A stretch of 64,000 nucleotides of DNA from Amaricoccus sp047275745 (GTDB lineage: Bacteria > Pseudomonadota > Alphaproteobacteria > Rhodobacterales > Rhodobacteraceae): the NCBI RefSeq assembly GCF_047275745.1, contig NZ_JBKQWU010000009.1:50190-114189 (forward strand). The letters run 5' to 3'. The notes beneath the pieces are model-generated. The model ran no database searches and was not told the origin of the DNA. It saw nothing but the letters and a program-made list of their open reading frames with translations. Shown piece after piece: positions 33,572 through 42,832 of this stretch. A program made the translations under genes and the position numbers. How positions within the stretch are numbered: the first letter of the stretch is position 1; the number at the start of each line of letters is the position of its first letter.

Positions 33572-34669
33572 ATGGGTTTCAGGACAGGGATCGTCGGATT
33601 GCCGAACGTCGGCAAGTCCACGCTCTTCAACGCGCTGACGCGGACCGCCGCGGCGCAGGCGGCGAACTTCCCCTTCTGCACCATCGAGCCGAATGTCGGC
33701 GAGGTCAGCGTGCCGGACGAGCGGCTGACGCGGCTGGCCGAGATCGCGAAATCGAAGCAAGTGATCCCGACGCGGATGACCTTCGTCGATATCGCGGGTC
33801 TCGTTCGGGGCGCCTCGAAGGGGGAGGGGCTCGGCAACCAGTTCCTCGCCAATATCCGCGAATGCGACGCGATCGCCCATGTGCTGCGCTGTTTCGACGG
33901 CGGCGATGTCACCCATGTCGAGGGCAAGGTCGATCCGGTCGCGGACGCCGAGACGGTCGAGACGGAACTCATGCTCGCCGATCTCGAAAGCGTCGAGAAG
34001 CGGCTCGCGGGGCTGCAGCGCAAGCTGAAGGGCGGCGACAAGGAGGCGGCCGACCAGGCGCGGCTCCTTGAAGCGGCGAAAGTGGTGCTCGAGGATGGCA
34101 GGCCCGCGCGGGCGGTCGAGGTCTCCGCCGAGGACGCGCGCACCTGGCGGCTCCTGCAGCTTCTGACCGCGAAGCCGGTGCTCTACGTCTGCAACGTCGA
34201 CGAGGAGCACGCGGCGGAGGGGAACGCGCATTCGGAGGCGGTCGCGAGGATGGCGGCGGAGCAGGGCGCGGCCTCGGTCGTGATCTCGGCCGCGATCGAG
34301 GAGGAGATCGCCCAGCTCGACGATACGGAGCGGGAAGAGTTCCTCGAGTCGCTCGGGCTGCACGAGGCCGGGCTCGACCGGCTCATCAAGGCGGGCTACG
34401 CGCTGCTCGGCCTCAGGACCTATTTCACCGCCGGTCCCAAGGAGGCCCGCGCCTGGACGATCCCGGCGGGCGCGACCGCGCCGCAGGCGGCGGGTGTGAT
34501 CCATGGCGATTTCGAACGCGGCTTCATCCGGGCGGAGACCATCGCCTACGACGATTACGTGGCGCTCGGCGGCGAGCATGGCGCGAAGGAGGCGGGCAAG
34601 ATGCGCGCCGAGGGCAAGGGCTACCAGGTCGCCGACGGCGATGTGCTGCATTTCCTCTTCAACGCCTGA
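33572..34669 (+). CDS. ychF: Obg-like ATPase YchF
   Basis: 365 residues, standard. G1 loop GLPNVGKSTLFNAL, G3 FVDIAGLVRGASKGEGLGN and a modified G4, NVDE in place of NKxD, which accounts for the ATP preference of the family. The C-terminal TGS domain (LRTYFTAGPKEARAWTI ... GDVLHFLFNA) is present. It is a cytosolic translation and oxidative-stress related ATPase. An AGGGAGG ribosome binding site precedes the ATG. It is divergent from trpA over 153 bases. Confidence 0.97.
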   Translation: MGFRTGIVGLPNVGKSTLFNALTRTAAAQAANFPFCTIEPNVGEVSVPDERLTRLAEIAKSKQVIPTRMTFVDIAGLVRGASKGEGLGNQFLANIRECDAIAHVLRCFDGGDVTHVEGKVDPVADAETVETELMLADLESVEKRLAGLQRKLKGGDKEAADQARLLEAAKVVLEDGRPARAVEVSAEDARTWRLLQLLTAKPVLYVCNVDEEHAAEGNAHSEAVARMAAEQGAASVVISAAIEEEIAQLDDTEREEFLESLGLHEAGLDRLIKAGYALLGLRTYFTAGPKEARAWTIPAGATAPQAAGVIHGDFERGFIRAETIAYDDYVALGGEHGAKEAGKMRAEGKGYQVADGDVLHFLFNA

Positions 34670-34684
34670 TGGCGGCGGGCCCCA

Positions 34685-35254
34685 ATGACGGGTAGCCCGA
34701 CGACGGGCAGCCCGGCGCCGGGCAGCCGGACGCCGGAGAGCCGACCGCGGGGAAGCCTGACGCTCGTCCTGGGCGGCGCGCGGTCCGGCAAGAGCCGCCA
34801 CGCCGAGGCGCTGATCGCCGCGCATCCGGCCCCCTGGCACTATATCGCCACCGCCGAGGCGCTCGACGCCGAGATGGCGGCGCGGATCGCCGAGCATCGC
34901 GACCGGCGCGACGCGCGCTGGATCACGCATGAGGCGCCGCGCGATCTCGCGGGCGCGCTCATCGCGATCCCGGATGGCGCGCCGGTCCTGATCGACTGCC
35001 TGACGCTCTGGCTCTCGAACCTCATTCTCGCCGATGCTTCACTCGAAGTGGAGACCGCGCGCCTCGCGGAGATTCTCGCCATGTCTCGCGGGCCCTGGGT
35101 CGCGGTCGCGAACGAGGTGGGGCTCGGCATCGTGCCCGACAACGCGTTGGCGCGGCGGTTCCGCGACGCGGCCGGGGTACTGAACCAGCGTCTCGCCGCG
35201 GGGGCGGAGCGGGTGGTGCTCTGCGTGGCGGGTATTCCGATGACCGTGCGGTGA
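34685..35254 (+). CDS. cobU: Adenosylcobinamide kinase/guanylyltransferase
   Basis: 189 residues. P-loop LVLGGARSGKSRHAE, then IATAEALDAEM and the CobU signature IDCLTLWLSNLI; EVGLGIVPDNALARRFRDAAG is also conserved. It activates adenosylcobinamide to its GDP derivative in the late cobalamin pathway. The N-terminus carries a short repeated TGSP/PGSR/TPESR stretch coded by near-repeats of GACGGGCAGCCC; the true start may lie downstream of it. No other cobalamin gene is nearby. Confidence 0.92.
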   Translation: MTGSPTTGSPAPGSRTPESRPRGSLTLVLGGARSGKSRHAEALIAAHPAPWHYIATAEALDAEMAARIAEHRDRRDARWITHEAPRDLAGALIAIPDGAPVLIDCLTLWLSNLILADASLEVETARLAEILAMSRGPWVAVANEVGLGIVPDNALARRFRDAAGVLNQRLAAGAERVVLCVAGIPMTVR

Positions 35255-35262
35255 GAGCGCGT

Positions 35263-35296
35263 CGGCGAAGGGCGGACCGAAACCCGCCCTTCGCCG
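35263..35296. terminator. 13-bp perfect inverted repeat between convergent cobU and copper ATPase genes
   Basis: CGGCGAAGGGCGG (35263-35275) is complementary to CCGCCCTTCGCCG (35284-35296) with an 8-base loop. It is placed between two convergent stops, so it probably serves as a bidirectional terminator even without a T-run. Confidence 0.6.
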
Positions 35297-35340
35297 GAAC
35301 CTGGGCGAGACGCCCCGGGGACGGCGGACCAAGATCCGGC

Positions 35341-37806
35341 TTACGCCGCCTTGCGTTCGCCGGGAAGCTTCGCGGCGCGCAGCCGGAGCGCGTTCACGAT
35401 CACCGAGACCGAGGAGAGGCTCATCGCCGCCGCCGCGAACATCGGCGACAGGAGATGCCCGGTGACGGGATAGAGCAGCCCGGCCGCGATCGGCACGCCG
35501 ATCCCGTTATAGACGAGGGCGAAGAACAGGTTCTGGCGGATGTTGCGCATCGTCGCCTCCGCGAGCCCGCGGGCGCGCGCGATCCCGGCCATGTCGCCCT
35601 TCACCAGCGTGATCCCCGCGCTCTCGATCGCGATATCGGCGCCGGTTCCCATCGCGATCCCGACATCCGCCGCCGCGAGCGCGGGCGCGTCGTTCACGCC
35701 GTCACCCGCCATCGCGACCCGCGCGCCCCTGGCGTGGAGTTCGGCGACGAGATCGGCCTTGTCCTTCGGGGTGAGCCCGGCGCGGGTCTCGTCCACCCCG
35801 ACCCGCCGGGCGACTGCCGCCGCCGTGCGCTCGTTGTCGCCGGTCGCCATTATGACCCGGAGACCGAGACCGCGCAGGGTCCTGACCGACTCGATCGCAT
35901 TGGCCTTCAGCGGATCGGCGATCGCGAGCGCGCCGAGGAACCGGTCATCGGCCGCGACGAAGACGACCGTTTCGCCCTCGTCACGCCGGCTCCGCGCCGC
36001 AGCGGCGCTCGCGTCGGTCGAGATCCCGGCCTCGGCCAGCAGCTTCTCGTTACCCACGCGGATCGTCCGGCCCTCGACCGTGCCGAGCGCGCCCGCGCCG
36101 GTCACCGAGTCGAAGTCCTGGACGGGGAGGAGTGCCACGCCACGCTCCTCCGCGCCCGCGACGATCGCCTCGCCGAGCGGATGCTCGGAGGCGCGTTCGA
36201 GGCTCGCCGTCCAGCCAAGCAGGTCGTCCTCGCTCACGCCCTCCGCCGGGAAGACGCCGGTCAGCCGGGGCTTGCCTTCCGTCAGCGTGCCGGTCTTGTC
36301 GATGACGAGCGTATCGACCTTGGCGAAGGTTTCGAGCGCGGCCGCGTCGCGGATCAACACGCCCGCCTTCGCGCCCCGGCCCATCGCCGTCATGACCGAC
36401 ATCGGCGTCGCGAGCCCGAGGGCGCAGGGGCAGGCGATGATGAGAACCGAGATCGCCGCGACGAGCGCGTAGGCGAGGGCGGGCGACGGCCCGAAGATCG
36501 CCCAGCCGATGAAGGCCAGCACCGCGACCGCGATCACCGCGGGCACGAACCAGCGCGCGACCTGATCGGCGACGGCCTGGATCGGCGCGCGGGAGCGCTG
36601 CGATTTCGCGACCATGGCGATGATCTGCGCCAGCACCGTATCCGCGCCGACCTTCCGCGCCTCGATGACGAGCCCGCCCTTGCCGTTCAGCGTGCCGCCG
36701 GTGACCGCGTCGCCCGCGGTCTTCTCGACCGGGACCGGCTCGCCCGTCAGCATGCTCTCGTCGATGGCCGAGCGGCCCTCGGTCACCTCGCCATCGACGG
36801 GGATCTTCTCGCCCGGCCGCACGCGGAGCCGGTCGCCCGCCTTCACCTGGTCGAGCGAGACATCCTCCTCGCGCCCGTCGGCGCCGATGCGCCGCGCGGT
36901 TTTCGGCGAGAGGTCCATGAGTTCGCGGATCGCCGAGCCGGTGCGGTCGCGCGCGCCGAGCTCGAGGATCTGGCCGAGCAGCACCAGCACGATGATGACG
37001 GCCGCGGCCTCGAAGTAGCGGCCGACGCCGCCGGTATGGTCGCGGAAACCCTCGGGGAACAGCCCCGGCGCCACCACGGCGACCAGGCTGAAGAGATAGG
37101 CGGCGGTGACGCCGAGCGCGATCAGGCTGAACATGTTGAGCCGCCAGGTCCGGAACGAGGTCCAGCCACGCTCCAGGAACGGCTTGCCGGACCAGAGCAC
37201 CACCGGCGTCGCGAGCGCGAGTTCGGCCCAGCCGCGCCAGGCGCCGTGCTCGGAGCCAAGCCCGATCATCGGCCCCATCGCGATCGCGACGAGCGGGATC
37301 GTCAGGCCCGCGCCGATGGCGAACCGGTGCTTGAAGTCGATGAGCTCCGGGTTCGGACCCGCCTCGCCCGGCTGAACCTCCTTGGGTTCCAGCGCCATGC
37401 CGCAGATCGGGCAGGTGCCGGGGCCGACCTGCTCGATCTCGGGGTCCATCGGGCAGGTGTAGATCGTGCCCTCCGGCATCGGCTCGGGCGGCGCTTTCGG
37501 TCCGAGGTAGCGGGAAGGATCGGCCTCGAACTTCCCCCGGCAGCCGTTGGAGCAGAAATAGACCTTCTCGTTCTCGTGCCGGATCATGTGCCGCGCGGTG
37601 GCGCGGTCGACACTCATGCCGCAGACCGGATCGGTCGCCGTCAGGTAGGCGCCCGGATCGGCGGTGAACTTGTCGGCGCAACCCTGATGGCAGAAGTGGA
37701 AGGTCCGGCCGTCATGCTCCACGCGCGGCTTGCCCGCGGCCGGATCGACATCCATGCCGCAGACCGGATCACGGGTTTTTTCCATCGTCATGACGTTTTC
37801 GGACAT
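35341..37806 (-). CDS. copA: Copper-exporting P1B-type ATPase with tandem YHS domains
   Basis: 821 residues. The N-terminus has two YHS domains (DPVCGMDVDP ... FHFCHQGCADKF; DPVCGMSVDR ... VYFCSNGCRGKF) and then a heavy-metal-binding motif (YTCPMDPEI ... GTCPICGM). The usual CxxC HMA domain is not seen. The ATPase core is complete: TGEPVPV, the intramembrane metal site CPC in IACPCALGLATPMS, phosphorylated Asp in DKTGTLTEG, and GDGVNDAPAL. It exports Cu(I) across the inner membrane. It is divergent from cueR with a CueR-type operator. The gene name follows function; the domain layout is YHS-type. Confidence 0.93.
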   Translation of the reverse strand: MSENVMTMEKTRDPVCGMDVDPAAGKPRVEHDGRTFHFCHQGCADKFTADPGAYLTATDPVCGMSVDRATARHMIRHENEKVYFCSNGCRGKFEADPSRYLGPKAPPEPMPEGTIYTCPMDPEIEQVGPGTCPICGMALEPKEVQPGEAGPNPELIDFKHRFAIGAGLTIPLVAIAMGPMIGLGSEHGAWRGWAELALATPVVLWSGKPFLERGWTSFRTWRLNMFSLIALGVTAAYLFSLVAVVAPGLFPEGFRDHTGGVGRYFEAAAVIIVLVLLGQILELGARDRTGSAIRELMDLSPKTARRIGADGREEDVSLDQVKAGDRLRVRPGEKIPVDGEVTEGRSAIDESMLTGEPVPVEKTAGDAVTGGTLNGKGGLVIEARKVGADTVLAQIIAMVAKSQRSRAPIQAVADQVARWFVPAVIAVAVLAFIGWAIFGPSPALAYALVAAISVLIIACPCALGLATPMSVMTAMGRGAKAGVLIRDAAALETFAKVDTLVIDKTGTLTEGKPRLTGVFPAEGVSEDDLLGWTASLERASEHPLGEAIVAGAEERGVALLPVQDFDSVTGAGALGTVEGRTIRVGNEKLLAEAGISTDASAAAARSRRDEGETVVFVAADDRFLGALAIADPLKANAIESVRTLRGLGLRVIMATGDNERTAAAVARRVGVDETRAGLTPKDKADLVAELHARGARVAMAGDGVNDAPALAAADVGIAMGTGADIAIESAGITLVKGDMAGIARARGLAEATMRNIRQNLFFALVYNGIGVPIAAGLLYPVTGHLLSPMFAAAAMSLSSVSVIVNALRLRAAKLPGERKAA

Positions 37807-37836
37807 TTTGCCCTCCTCAGCAGCTCTCGCCGTCCT

Positions 37837-37867
37837 TATATGCTCCTTCCAGTGACTGGAAGGTCAA
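37837..37867 (-). promoter_or_regulatory. CueR-type operator/promoter of the copper ATPase gene
   Basis: On the minus strand, -35 TTGACC (37867-37862) and -10 CATATA (37842-37837) are separated by 19 bases, the lengthened spacer typical of MerR-controlled promoters. Centred in it is the palindrome CTTCCAGT-G-ACTGGAAG (37846-37862). The copper-activated CueR would twist this spacer to allow transcription. Confidence 0.88.
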
Positions 37868-37886
37868 GCCGCGAAGGGAAAGATTC

Positions 37887-38330
37887 ATGAACATCGGAGA
37901 AGTGGCCGAACGCAGTGGCCTGCCGACCAAGACCATCCGCTATTACGAGGAGATCGGCCTCGTCCGCCCGAAGCGCGGGACGAATGGCTATCGCCGCTTC
38001 GGACCGGGCGAGATGGAACGGCTGAGCTTCATCGGCCGCGCCCGCTCGCTCGGCTTCACGATCGAGGAATGCCGCGCGCTGCTCGGGCTGCGCGAGGATG
38101 GCGAGCGCGCCAGCGCGGATGTGAAGGCGCTGACGGAGGAGCATATCGGGCGGATCGATCAGAAGATCGCGGAACTCGTCGCCATGCGCGCGACGCTCGA
38201 GGATCTGGTGCGCCGCTGCCACGGCGACAGGAACCCGGACTGCCCGATCCTCGACCGCCTCGCCGGGGAGGACCATGCGGAGACGGAGCGTTCCGGGACG
38301 GATGGCGAGGGCTCGCCTCGCTTGACTTGA
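37887..38330 (+). CDS. cueR: Cu(I)-responsive MerR-family regulator CueR
   Basis: 147 residues. The winged HTH is MNIGEVAERSGLPTKTIRYYEEIGLV, followed by the dimerisation helix (LTEEHIGRIDQKIAEL). The metal loop is CHGDRNPDCPIL, with the two cysteines seven residues apart as in CueR (C-x7-C). The divergent ATPase and the dyad between them fix the role as copper-dependent activator. The C-terminal 20 residues are a Glu/Arg/Ser-rich extension. Confidence 0.95.
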   Translation: MNIGEVAERSGLPTKTIRYYEEIGLVRPKRGTNGYRRFGPGEMERLSFIGRARSLGFTIEECRALLGLREDGERASADVKALTEEHIGRIDQKIAELVAMRATLEDLVRRCHGDRNPDCPILDRLAGEDHAETERSGTDGEGSPRLT

Positions 38331-38436
38331 GGGCGTGGCCTCGGTCACAGAAGGCCCCTCCGCCCCCAAATCCTCCGACCTGCGAGACCAGAGCCATGAA
38401 GACGATTTCCGCTGAGCCGCCGATCGGGGAGGTCAC

Positions 38437-40839
38437 GTGAGCGCGGCCCCGGCACCCGCGCCCGCCGCCACGGAGGCGCGGATCACCCGCGGCATCGCAA
38501 CCGAGATCGGTGCGCGCCCCGATCAGGTCACAGCCGCCGTCGCGCTGCTCGACGGTGGCGCGACGGTGCCCTTCGTCGCCCGCTACCGCAAGGAGGCGAC
38601 CGGCGGGCTCGACGACACGCAGCTTCGCAACCTCGCCGAGCGGCTCGGCTATCTGCGCGAGCTCGAGTCGCGGCGCGCGACGATCCTCGCCTCGATCGGT
38701 GAGCAGGGGAAGCTGACGCCGGAACTGGAGAGCAAGATCGCCGGGGCCGAGACCAAGGCGGTGCTCGAAGACCTCTATCTGCCGTACAAGCCGAAGCGGC
38801 GGACGCGGGCGATGATCGCGCGGGAGAAGGGGCTAGGGCCGCTCGCCGAGGCGATCCTCGCCGATCGCGGAACCGCGCCCCAAGTGCTCGCGGAAGCCTA
38901 TGTCACCGCGGAGGTCGCCGATGTGAAGGAGGCGCTCGCCGGTGCGCGCGACATCCTGACCGAAGGGCTGAGCGAGGACGCGGGCCTGCTCGGGCGGCTG
39001 CGCCAGTATCTGGAGGCCGAGGCGGTGGTTTCGGCGAAGGTTGTCGCCGGGCAGGAGGAGAAGGGGGCGAAGTTCTCGGACTATTTCGCGCATTCAGAGC
39101 CCTGGGCCAATGCCCCGAGCCACCGGGCGCTCGCGATGATGCGGGGCGCGAACGAGGGCGCGCTGACGCTCGACATCGGCCCCGACGCGGAGGCGGGTGT
39201 GCCCCGCGTCGAGACGATGGTCGCGAATGCGCTGGGCGTGAAGTCGGGGAGCGCGCCGGGCGATCTCTGGCTCGGCGAGGTCGCGCGCTGGGCCTGGCGG
39301 ACGCGGCTCTCGGTGACGATGATGCTCGATCTGATGGGAAGCCTTCGCGACCGGGCGCAGGAGGAGGCGATCCGCGTCTTCGCCCGTAACCTGAAGGATC
39401 TGCTGCTCGCAGCGCCCGCGGGTCCGCGGGCGACGATGGGGCTTGACCCGGGCGTGCGGACCGGGGTCAAGGTCGCGGTCCTCGATGCGACGGGCAAGGT
39501 GCTCGCGACCGACACGGTCTATCCGTTCCAGCCGAGAAACGACCTGCGCGGCGCGCAGGCGACGCTCGCCCGGCTGATCCGCGCCCATGGCGTCGAGCTT
39601 GTCGCGATCGGCAACGGCACGGCGAGCCGAGAGACGGAGAAGCTGGTCGCGGAACTTCTCGGCGACCTGCCGGCGCCTAAGCCCGTGAAGGTGATCGTCT
39701 CGGAGGCCGGCGCCTCGGTCTATTCCGCCTCGGAACTGGCGGCGAAGGAACTCCCCGGTCTCGACGTCTCGCTCCGCGGCGCGGTCTCGATCGCGCGCCG
39801 GCTGCAGGACCCGCTGGCCGAGCTTGTGAAGATCGAGCCGAAGGCGATCGGCGTCGGCCAGTACCAGCACGATGTCGATCAGTACAAGCTCGGCCGCTCG
39901 CTCGGCGCGGTGGTCGAGGACGCGGTGAACGCGGTCGGCGTCGATCTCAACACCGCCTCGGCGCCGTTGCTCGCCTATGTCTCGGGGCTCGGCCCCGCGC
40001 TCGCCGAGGCGATCGTGGCGCATCGCGACGCCAATGGCGCCTTCGGCAAGCGCAAGGATCTGATGGCCGTGCCCCGGCTCGGACCCCGCGCCTTCGAGCA
40101 GTGCGCCGGCTTCCTCAGGATACGCGACGGCGAGGAGCCGCTCGACGCTTCCGCCGTGCATCCCGAAGCTTACGGTGTCGCGCGCCGGATCGTCGCCGCC
40201 TGCGGACGCGACCTTCGGACGCTGATGGGTGACGAGGCGCGGCTTCGCGCGCTCGATCCGGCGGATTTCGTCGATGACAAATTCGGCCTGCCGACGGTGC
40301 GCGACCTGCTCGCCGAACTCGCCAAGCCCGGCCGCGACCCGCGCCCCGGTTTCGTCACCGCGACTTTCGCCGAGGGGGTCGAGGAGATCTCCGACCTCAG
40401 GCCCGGAATGCGGCTCGAAGGCACGGTGACCAATGTCGCGGCCTTCGGGGCCTTCGTCGATATCGGCGTGCACCAGGACGGGCTCGTGCATGTGAGCCAA
40501 CTCGCCGACCGGTTCGTGAAGGACCCGCATGAGGTGGTGAAGGCCGGCGACGTGGTGAAGGTGCGGGTTCTCGAGGTCGATATTCCGCGCAAGCGCATCT
40601 CGCTTTCGATGCGCAAGGACGCCGAGGCCGGGGCGCGCCCCGGCGGCCGCGACGCGCGGGGCGATCCGGGACAGGGGCGTCCGGATCGGGGGCGCGACGA
40701 CCGTCCGGGGCCGGGCGGCCCGCGTGGTCCCAAGGGTGGTCCGAAGGGCGGAGGTCCGAAGGGGGGCGGCGGGCGCGATCAGGGCGCCGGGACTGGCTCC
40801 TTCGGCGCCGCGCTTCTCGATGCGATGAAGCGCCGCTGA
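38437..40839 (+). CDS. tex: Tex-family S1 RNA-binding protein
   Basis: 800 residues, GTG start at 38437 with GGGGAGG upstream. The order is Tex N-terminal helical domain (VPFVARYRKEATGGLDD), YqgF/RNase-H-like domain (MGLDPGVRTGVKVAVLD), helix-hairpin-helix (LNTASAPLLAYVSGLG) and C-terminal S1 domain (GTVTNVAAFGAFVDIGVHQDGL). After S1 there is a Gly/Arg/Pro/Lys-rich disordered tail of about 55 residues. It is a cytosolic nucleic-acid-binding protein linked to transcription. It precedes the MoxR operon by about 130 bases. Confidence 0.95.
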   Translation: MSAAPAPAPAATEARITRGIATEIGARPDQVTAAVALLDGGATVPFVARYRKEATGGLDDTQLRNLAERLGYLRELESRRATILASIGEQGKLTPELESKIAGAETKAVLEDLYLPYKPKRRTRAMIAREKGLGPLAEAILADRGTAPQVLAEAYVTAEVADVKEALAGARDILTEGLSEDAGLLGRLRQYLEAEAVVSAKVVAGQEEKGAKFSDYFAHSEPWANAPSHRALAMMRGANEGALTLDIGPDAEAGVPRVETMVANALGVKSGSAPGDLWLGEVARWAWRTRLSVTMMLDLMGSLRDRAQEEAIRVFARNLKDLLLAAPAGPRATMGLDPGVRTGVKVAVLDATGKVLATDTVYPFQPRNDLRGAQATLARLIRAHGVELVAIGNGTASRETEKLVAELLGDLPAPKPVKVIVSEAGASVYSASELAAKELPGLDVSLRGAVSIARRLQDPLAELVKIEPKAIGVGQYQHDVDQYKLGRSLGAVVEDAVNAVGVDLNTASAPLLAYVSGLGPALAEAIVAHRDANGAFGKRKDLMAVPRLGPRAFEQCAGFLRIRDGEEPLDASAVHPEAYGVARRIVAACGRDLRTLMGDEARLRALDPADFVDDKFGLPTVRDLLAELAKPGRDPRPGFVTATFAEGVEEISDLRPGMRLEGTVTNVAAFGAFVDIGVHQDGLVHVSQLADRFVKDPHEVVKAGDVVKVRVLEVDIPRKRISLSMRKDAEAGARPGGRDARGDPGQGRPDRGRDDRPGPGGPRGPKGGPKGGGPKGGGGRDQGAGTGSFGAALLDAMKRR

Positions 40840-40971
40840 GCGCGGCGCGTCACGCCGCCGCACGCGATCGTGCGCGGCCGAGCCTAAAGTACGAGGCCCG
40901 GCCCCTTGGCGCGGGGGCCTCCCGTCTGCCAAGCTCGGTCCCACCAGCGCGGCGATTGGGGAGGTCTGCTC

Positions 40972-41943
40972 GTGGATGGACTGCTGCCGACCGGGGCCGG
41001 AGAGCCCGTCGCCGCCCTCGCAAGCGAGATGCGCGCGGCGCTGATCGGGCATGAGGAACTTGTCGAGCGGCTGATGACGGCGCTCCTCGCGCGCGGGCAT
41101 GTGCTGATCGAGGGGCCGCCCGGCCTTGCCAAGACCCGCGCGGTGAAGCGGCTCGCCGGCGGGCTCGACGGCTCCTTCGCGCGCATCCAGTGCACGCCCG
41201 ACCTGATGCCCTCGGACCTCACCGGCACGCAGGTCTTCCGGCGCCAGAGCGAGACCTTCGATTTCGTCGCCGGGCCGGTCTTCCATTCGCTGGTGCTGGT
41301 GGACGAGATCAACCGCGCGCCGCCCAAGGTGCAATCGGCGCTGCTGGAGGCGATGGCGGAGAACCAGGTGACGGCGGGCGGGATCACGCGGCCGTTGCCC
41401 GACCCCTTCATGGTGGTCGCGACGCAGAATTCCATCGAGCACGAGGGAACTTTCCCGCTGCCCGAGGCGCAGCTCGACCGCTTCCTGCTTCATGTCGATC
41501 TGACGCTCCCGGACGCGGAGCGGGAGCGGGCGATCCTCGATCTGGTCGAGAGCGAGGCGCGCGCGGAGCCGGCGCCGCCCGCGTCGCGGCTCACCCATGC
41601 CGAGCTTGCCGAGGCCCGCGCCGCCGCCGCCGCCGTGCATCTCGCCCCGGCGCTCCGCGATTTCATCGTGCGGCTGGTGATCGCGACGCGGGAGACCGAG
41701 GGCACGCCGATCGAAGGGCTGGTGGAACACGCGGTCTCGCCGCGGGGCACGCTGGCGCTCGCCGCCTCGTCGCGGGCGCGGGCGCTGATCCATGGCCGCG
41801 ATCATGCGCTGCCGGAGGATGTCGAGGCGCTCGCTCCCGACACGCTGGCGCACCGGCTGATCCCGAGCTGGCGCGCGACCTCGGAAGGGTTGGGCGCGCG
41901 TGACATCGTCGCCCGGCTTCTCGCCGATGTCCGGCCCTGGTGA
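40972..41943 (+). CDS. MoxR-family AAA+ ATPase
   Basis: 323 residues from GTG 40972, seven bases after GGGGAGG; the upstream open frame is ignored. Walker A GPPGLAKTRAV, Walker B LVDEINRAPPKVQSALLEAM and the MoxR-specific GxQF-like QNSIEHEGTFPLPEAQLDRF are visible. MoxR ATPases act with VWA proteins as chaperones that insert metals or assemble complexes. It heads a seven-gene operon with overlapping reading frames and overlaps the next gene by 44 bases. Confidence 0.93.
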   Translation: MDGLLPTGAGEPVAALASEMRAALIGHEELVERLMTALLARGHVLIEGPPGLAKTRAVKRLAGGLDGSFARIQCTPDLMPSDLTGTQVFRRQSETFDFVAGPVFHSLVLVDEINRAPPKVQSALLEAMAENQVTAGGITRPLPDPFMVVATQNSIEHEGTFPLPEAQLDRFLLHVDLTLPDAERERAILDLVESEARAEPAPPASRLTHAELAEARAAAAAVHLAPALRDFIVRLVIATRETEGTPIEGLVEHAVSPRGTLALAASSRARALIHGRDHALPEDVEALAPDTLAHRLIPSWRATSEGLGARDIVARLLADVRPW

Positions 41944-42832
41944 TCCCTCGCGGGTCGCTTCGCCCGTGTCCTCGCCCGTGGCCTCGCCCGTCGCGGTCAC
42001 CGCGGAGCGGCTGATCGCGCTCGGTGCCATCGCCGCGCGGCGCGGGCGCGAACGGCCGGAGATCGCGCGGAGGCCGGGCACGACGGCGACGCGGCCGCGT
42101 GGCCAGGGGCACGAGATCCGCGAGATCCGCCCCTTCGCCGATGGTGACGACCCGCGCCATCTCGACGCGGCGGCGACCGCGCGCACCGGCGCGCCTCAGG
42201 TCAGGGCCTTTCACGAGGATCGCGACCGCGCGCTGATGCTGATCGCCGATTTCCGCCGGCCGATGCTCTGGGGGACGCGGCGGCTTCGCTCCGTCGCGGT
42301 GGCCGAGGCGCTGGCCCTCGCGGGCTGGCAGGCGTCGCTCGATGGCGGCGCGGTGGGCGCCGCGGTGCTGACCGACGATGGCATCCTCTCGGAACGGCCG
42401 GCGCCCCGGGCGCGGGGCATGGCGAAGGTCGCGGGCTGCCTCGCGCGCGGCCATGCGATGGCGTTGGGGCTCGGCGATCATCCTGTGCGCCCGCTCGCAC
42501 CGGATCTCGCCCGCGCCGGGCGGCTCGCGCCCCGCGGCGCGCGCGTCCTGCTTGGCTCGGCGCTCGACATACCCGGCTCCGGGCTCGCGGCGGCGCTCGA
42601 CGGGCTGCGGCGGCGGGGCGCGTTTCGCGTGCTCCTACCGCTCGACCCGTTCGAGGCGGCGCCGCCAGCGCTCGGCCTGCCCTATCTCGCCGAGACCGGC
42701 GCCGCGATCGGCGGCTTCGCCCGGCTGCCGGCGGCGCGGGCGGAGCGTCGCGAATGGCTGCGTGGCATCGGGCTCGCGGCCGAGGAGGTGCCGACGGACG
42801 AGGTCGCGGGCGAGATGGGGGCCGCGGCATGA
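41900..42832 (+). CDS. DUF58-domain protein (MxaS-like)
   Basis: 310 residues from the first ATG; a second ATG at 41927 would reduce the overlap with the moxR-like gene to 17 bases. After a Ser/Pro/Val repeat (SPVSSPVASPV) comes the DUF58 core, with IREIRPFADGDDPRHLDAAATART and a VWA-like fold at RALMLIADFRRPMLWG. These proteins accompany MoxR ATPases. Unlike many DUF58 members, no membrane helices are apparent. It overlaps the next gene by four bases (ATGA). Confidence 0.88.
   Translation: MTSSPGFSPMSGPGDPSRVASPVSSPVASPVAVTAERLIALGAIAARRGRERPEIARRPGTTATRPRGQGHEIREIRPFADGDDPRHLDAAATARTGAPQVRAFHEDRDRALMLIADFRRPMLWGTRRLRSVAVAEALALAGWQASLDGGAVGAAVLTDDGILSERPAPRARGMAKVAGCLARGHAMALGLGDHPVRPLAPDLARAGRLAPRGARVLLGSALDIPGSGLAAALDGLRRRGAFRVLLPLDPFEAAPPALGLPYLAETGAAIGGFARLPAARAERREWLRGIGLAAEEVPTDEVAGEMGAAA

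Noticed and set aside
39094..42186. 1030-codon open frame antisense to tex and the MoxR operon
   Set aside because: Runs across three real genes, composition is Arg/His/Asp-biased with no domain pattern; it is a GC-bias artefact.
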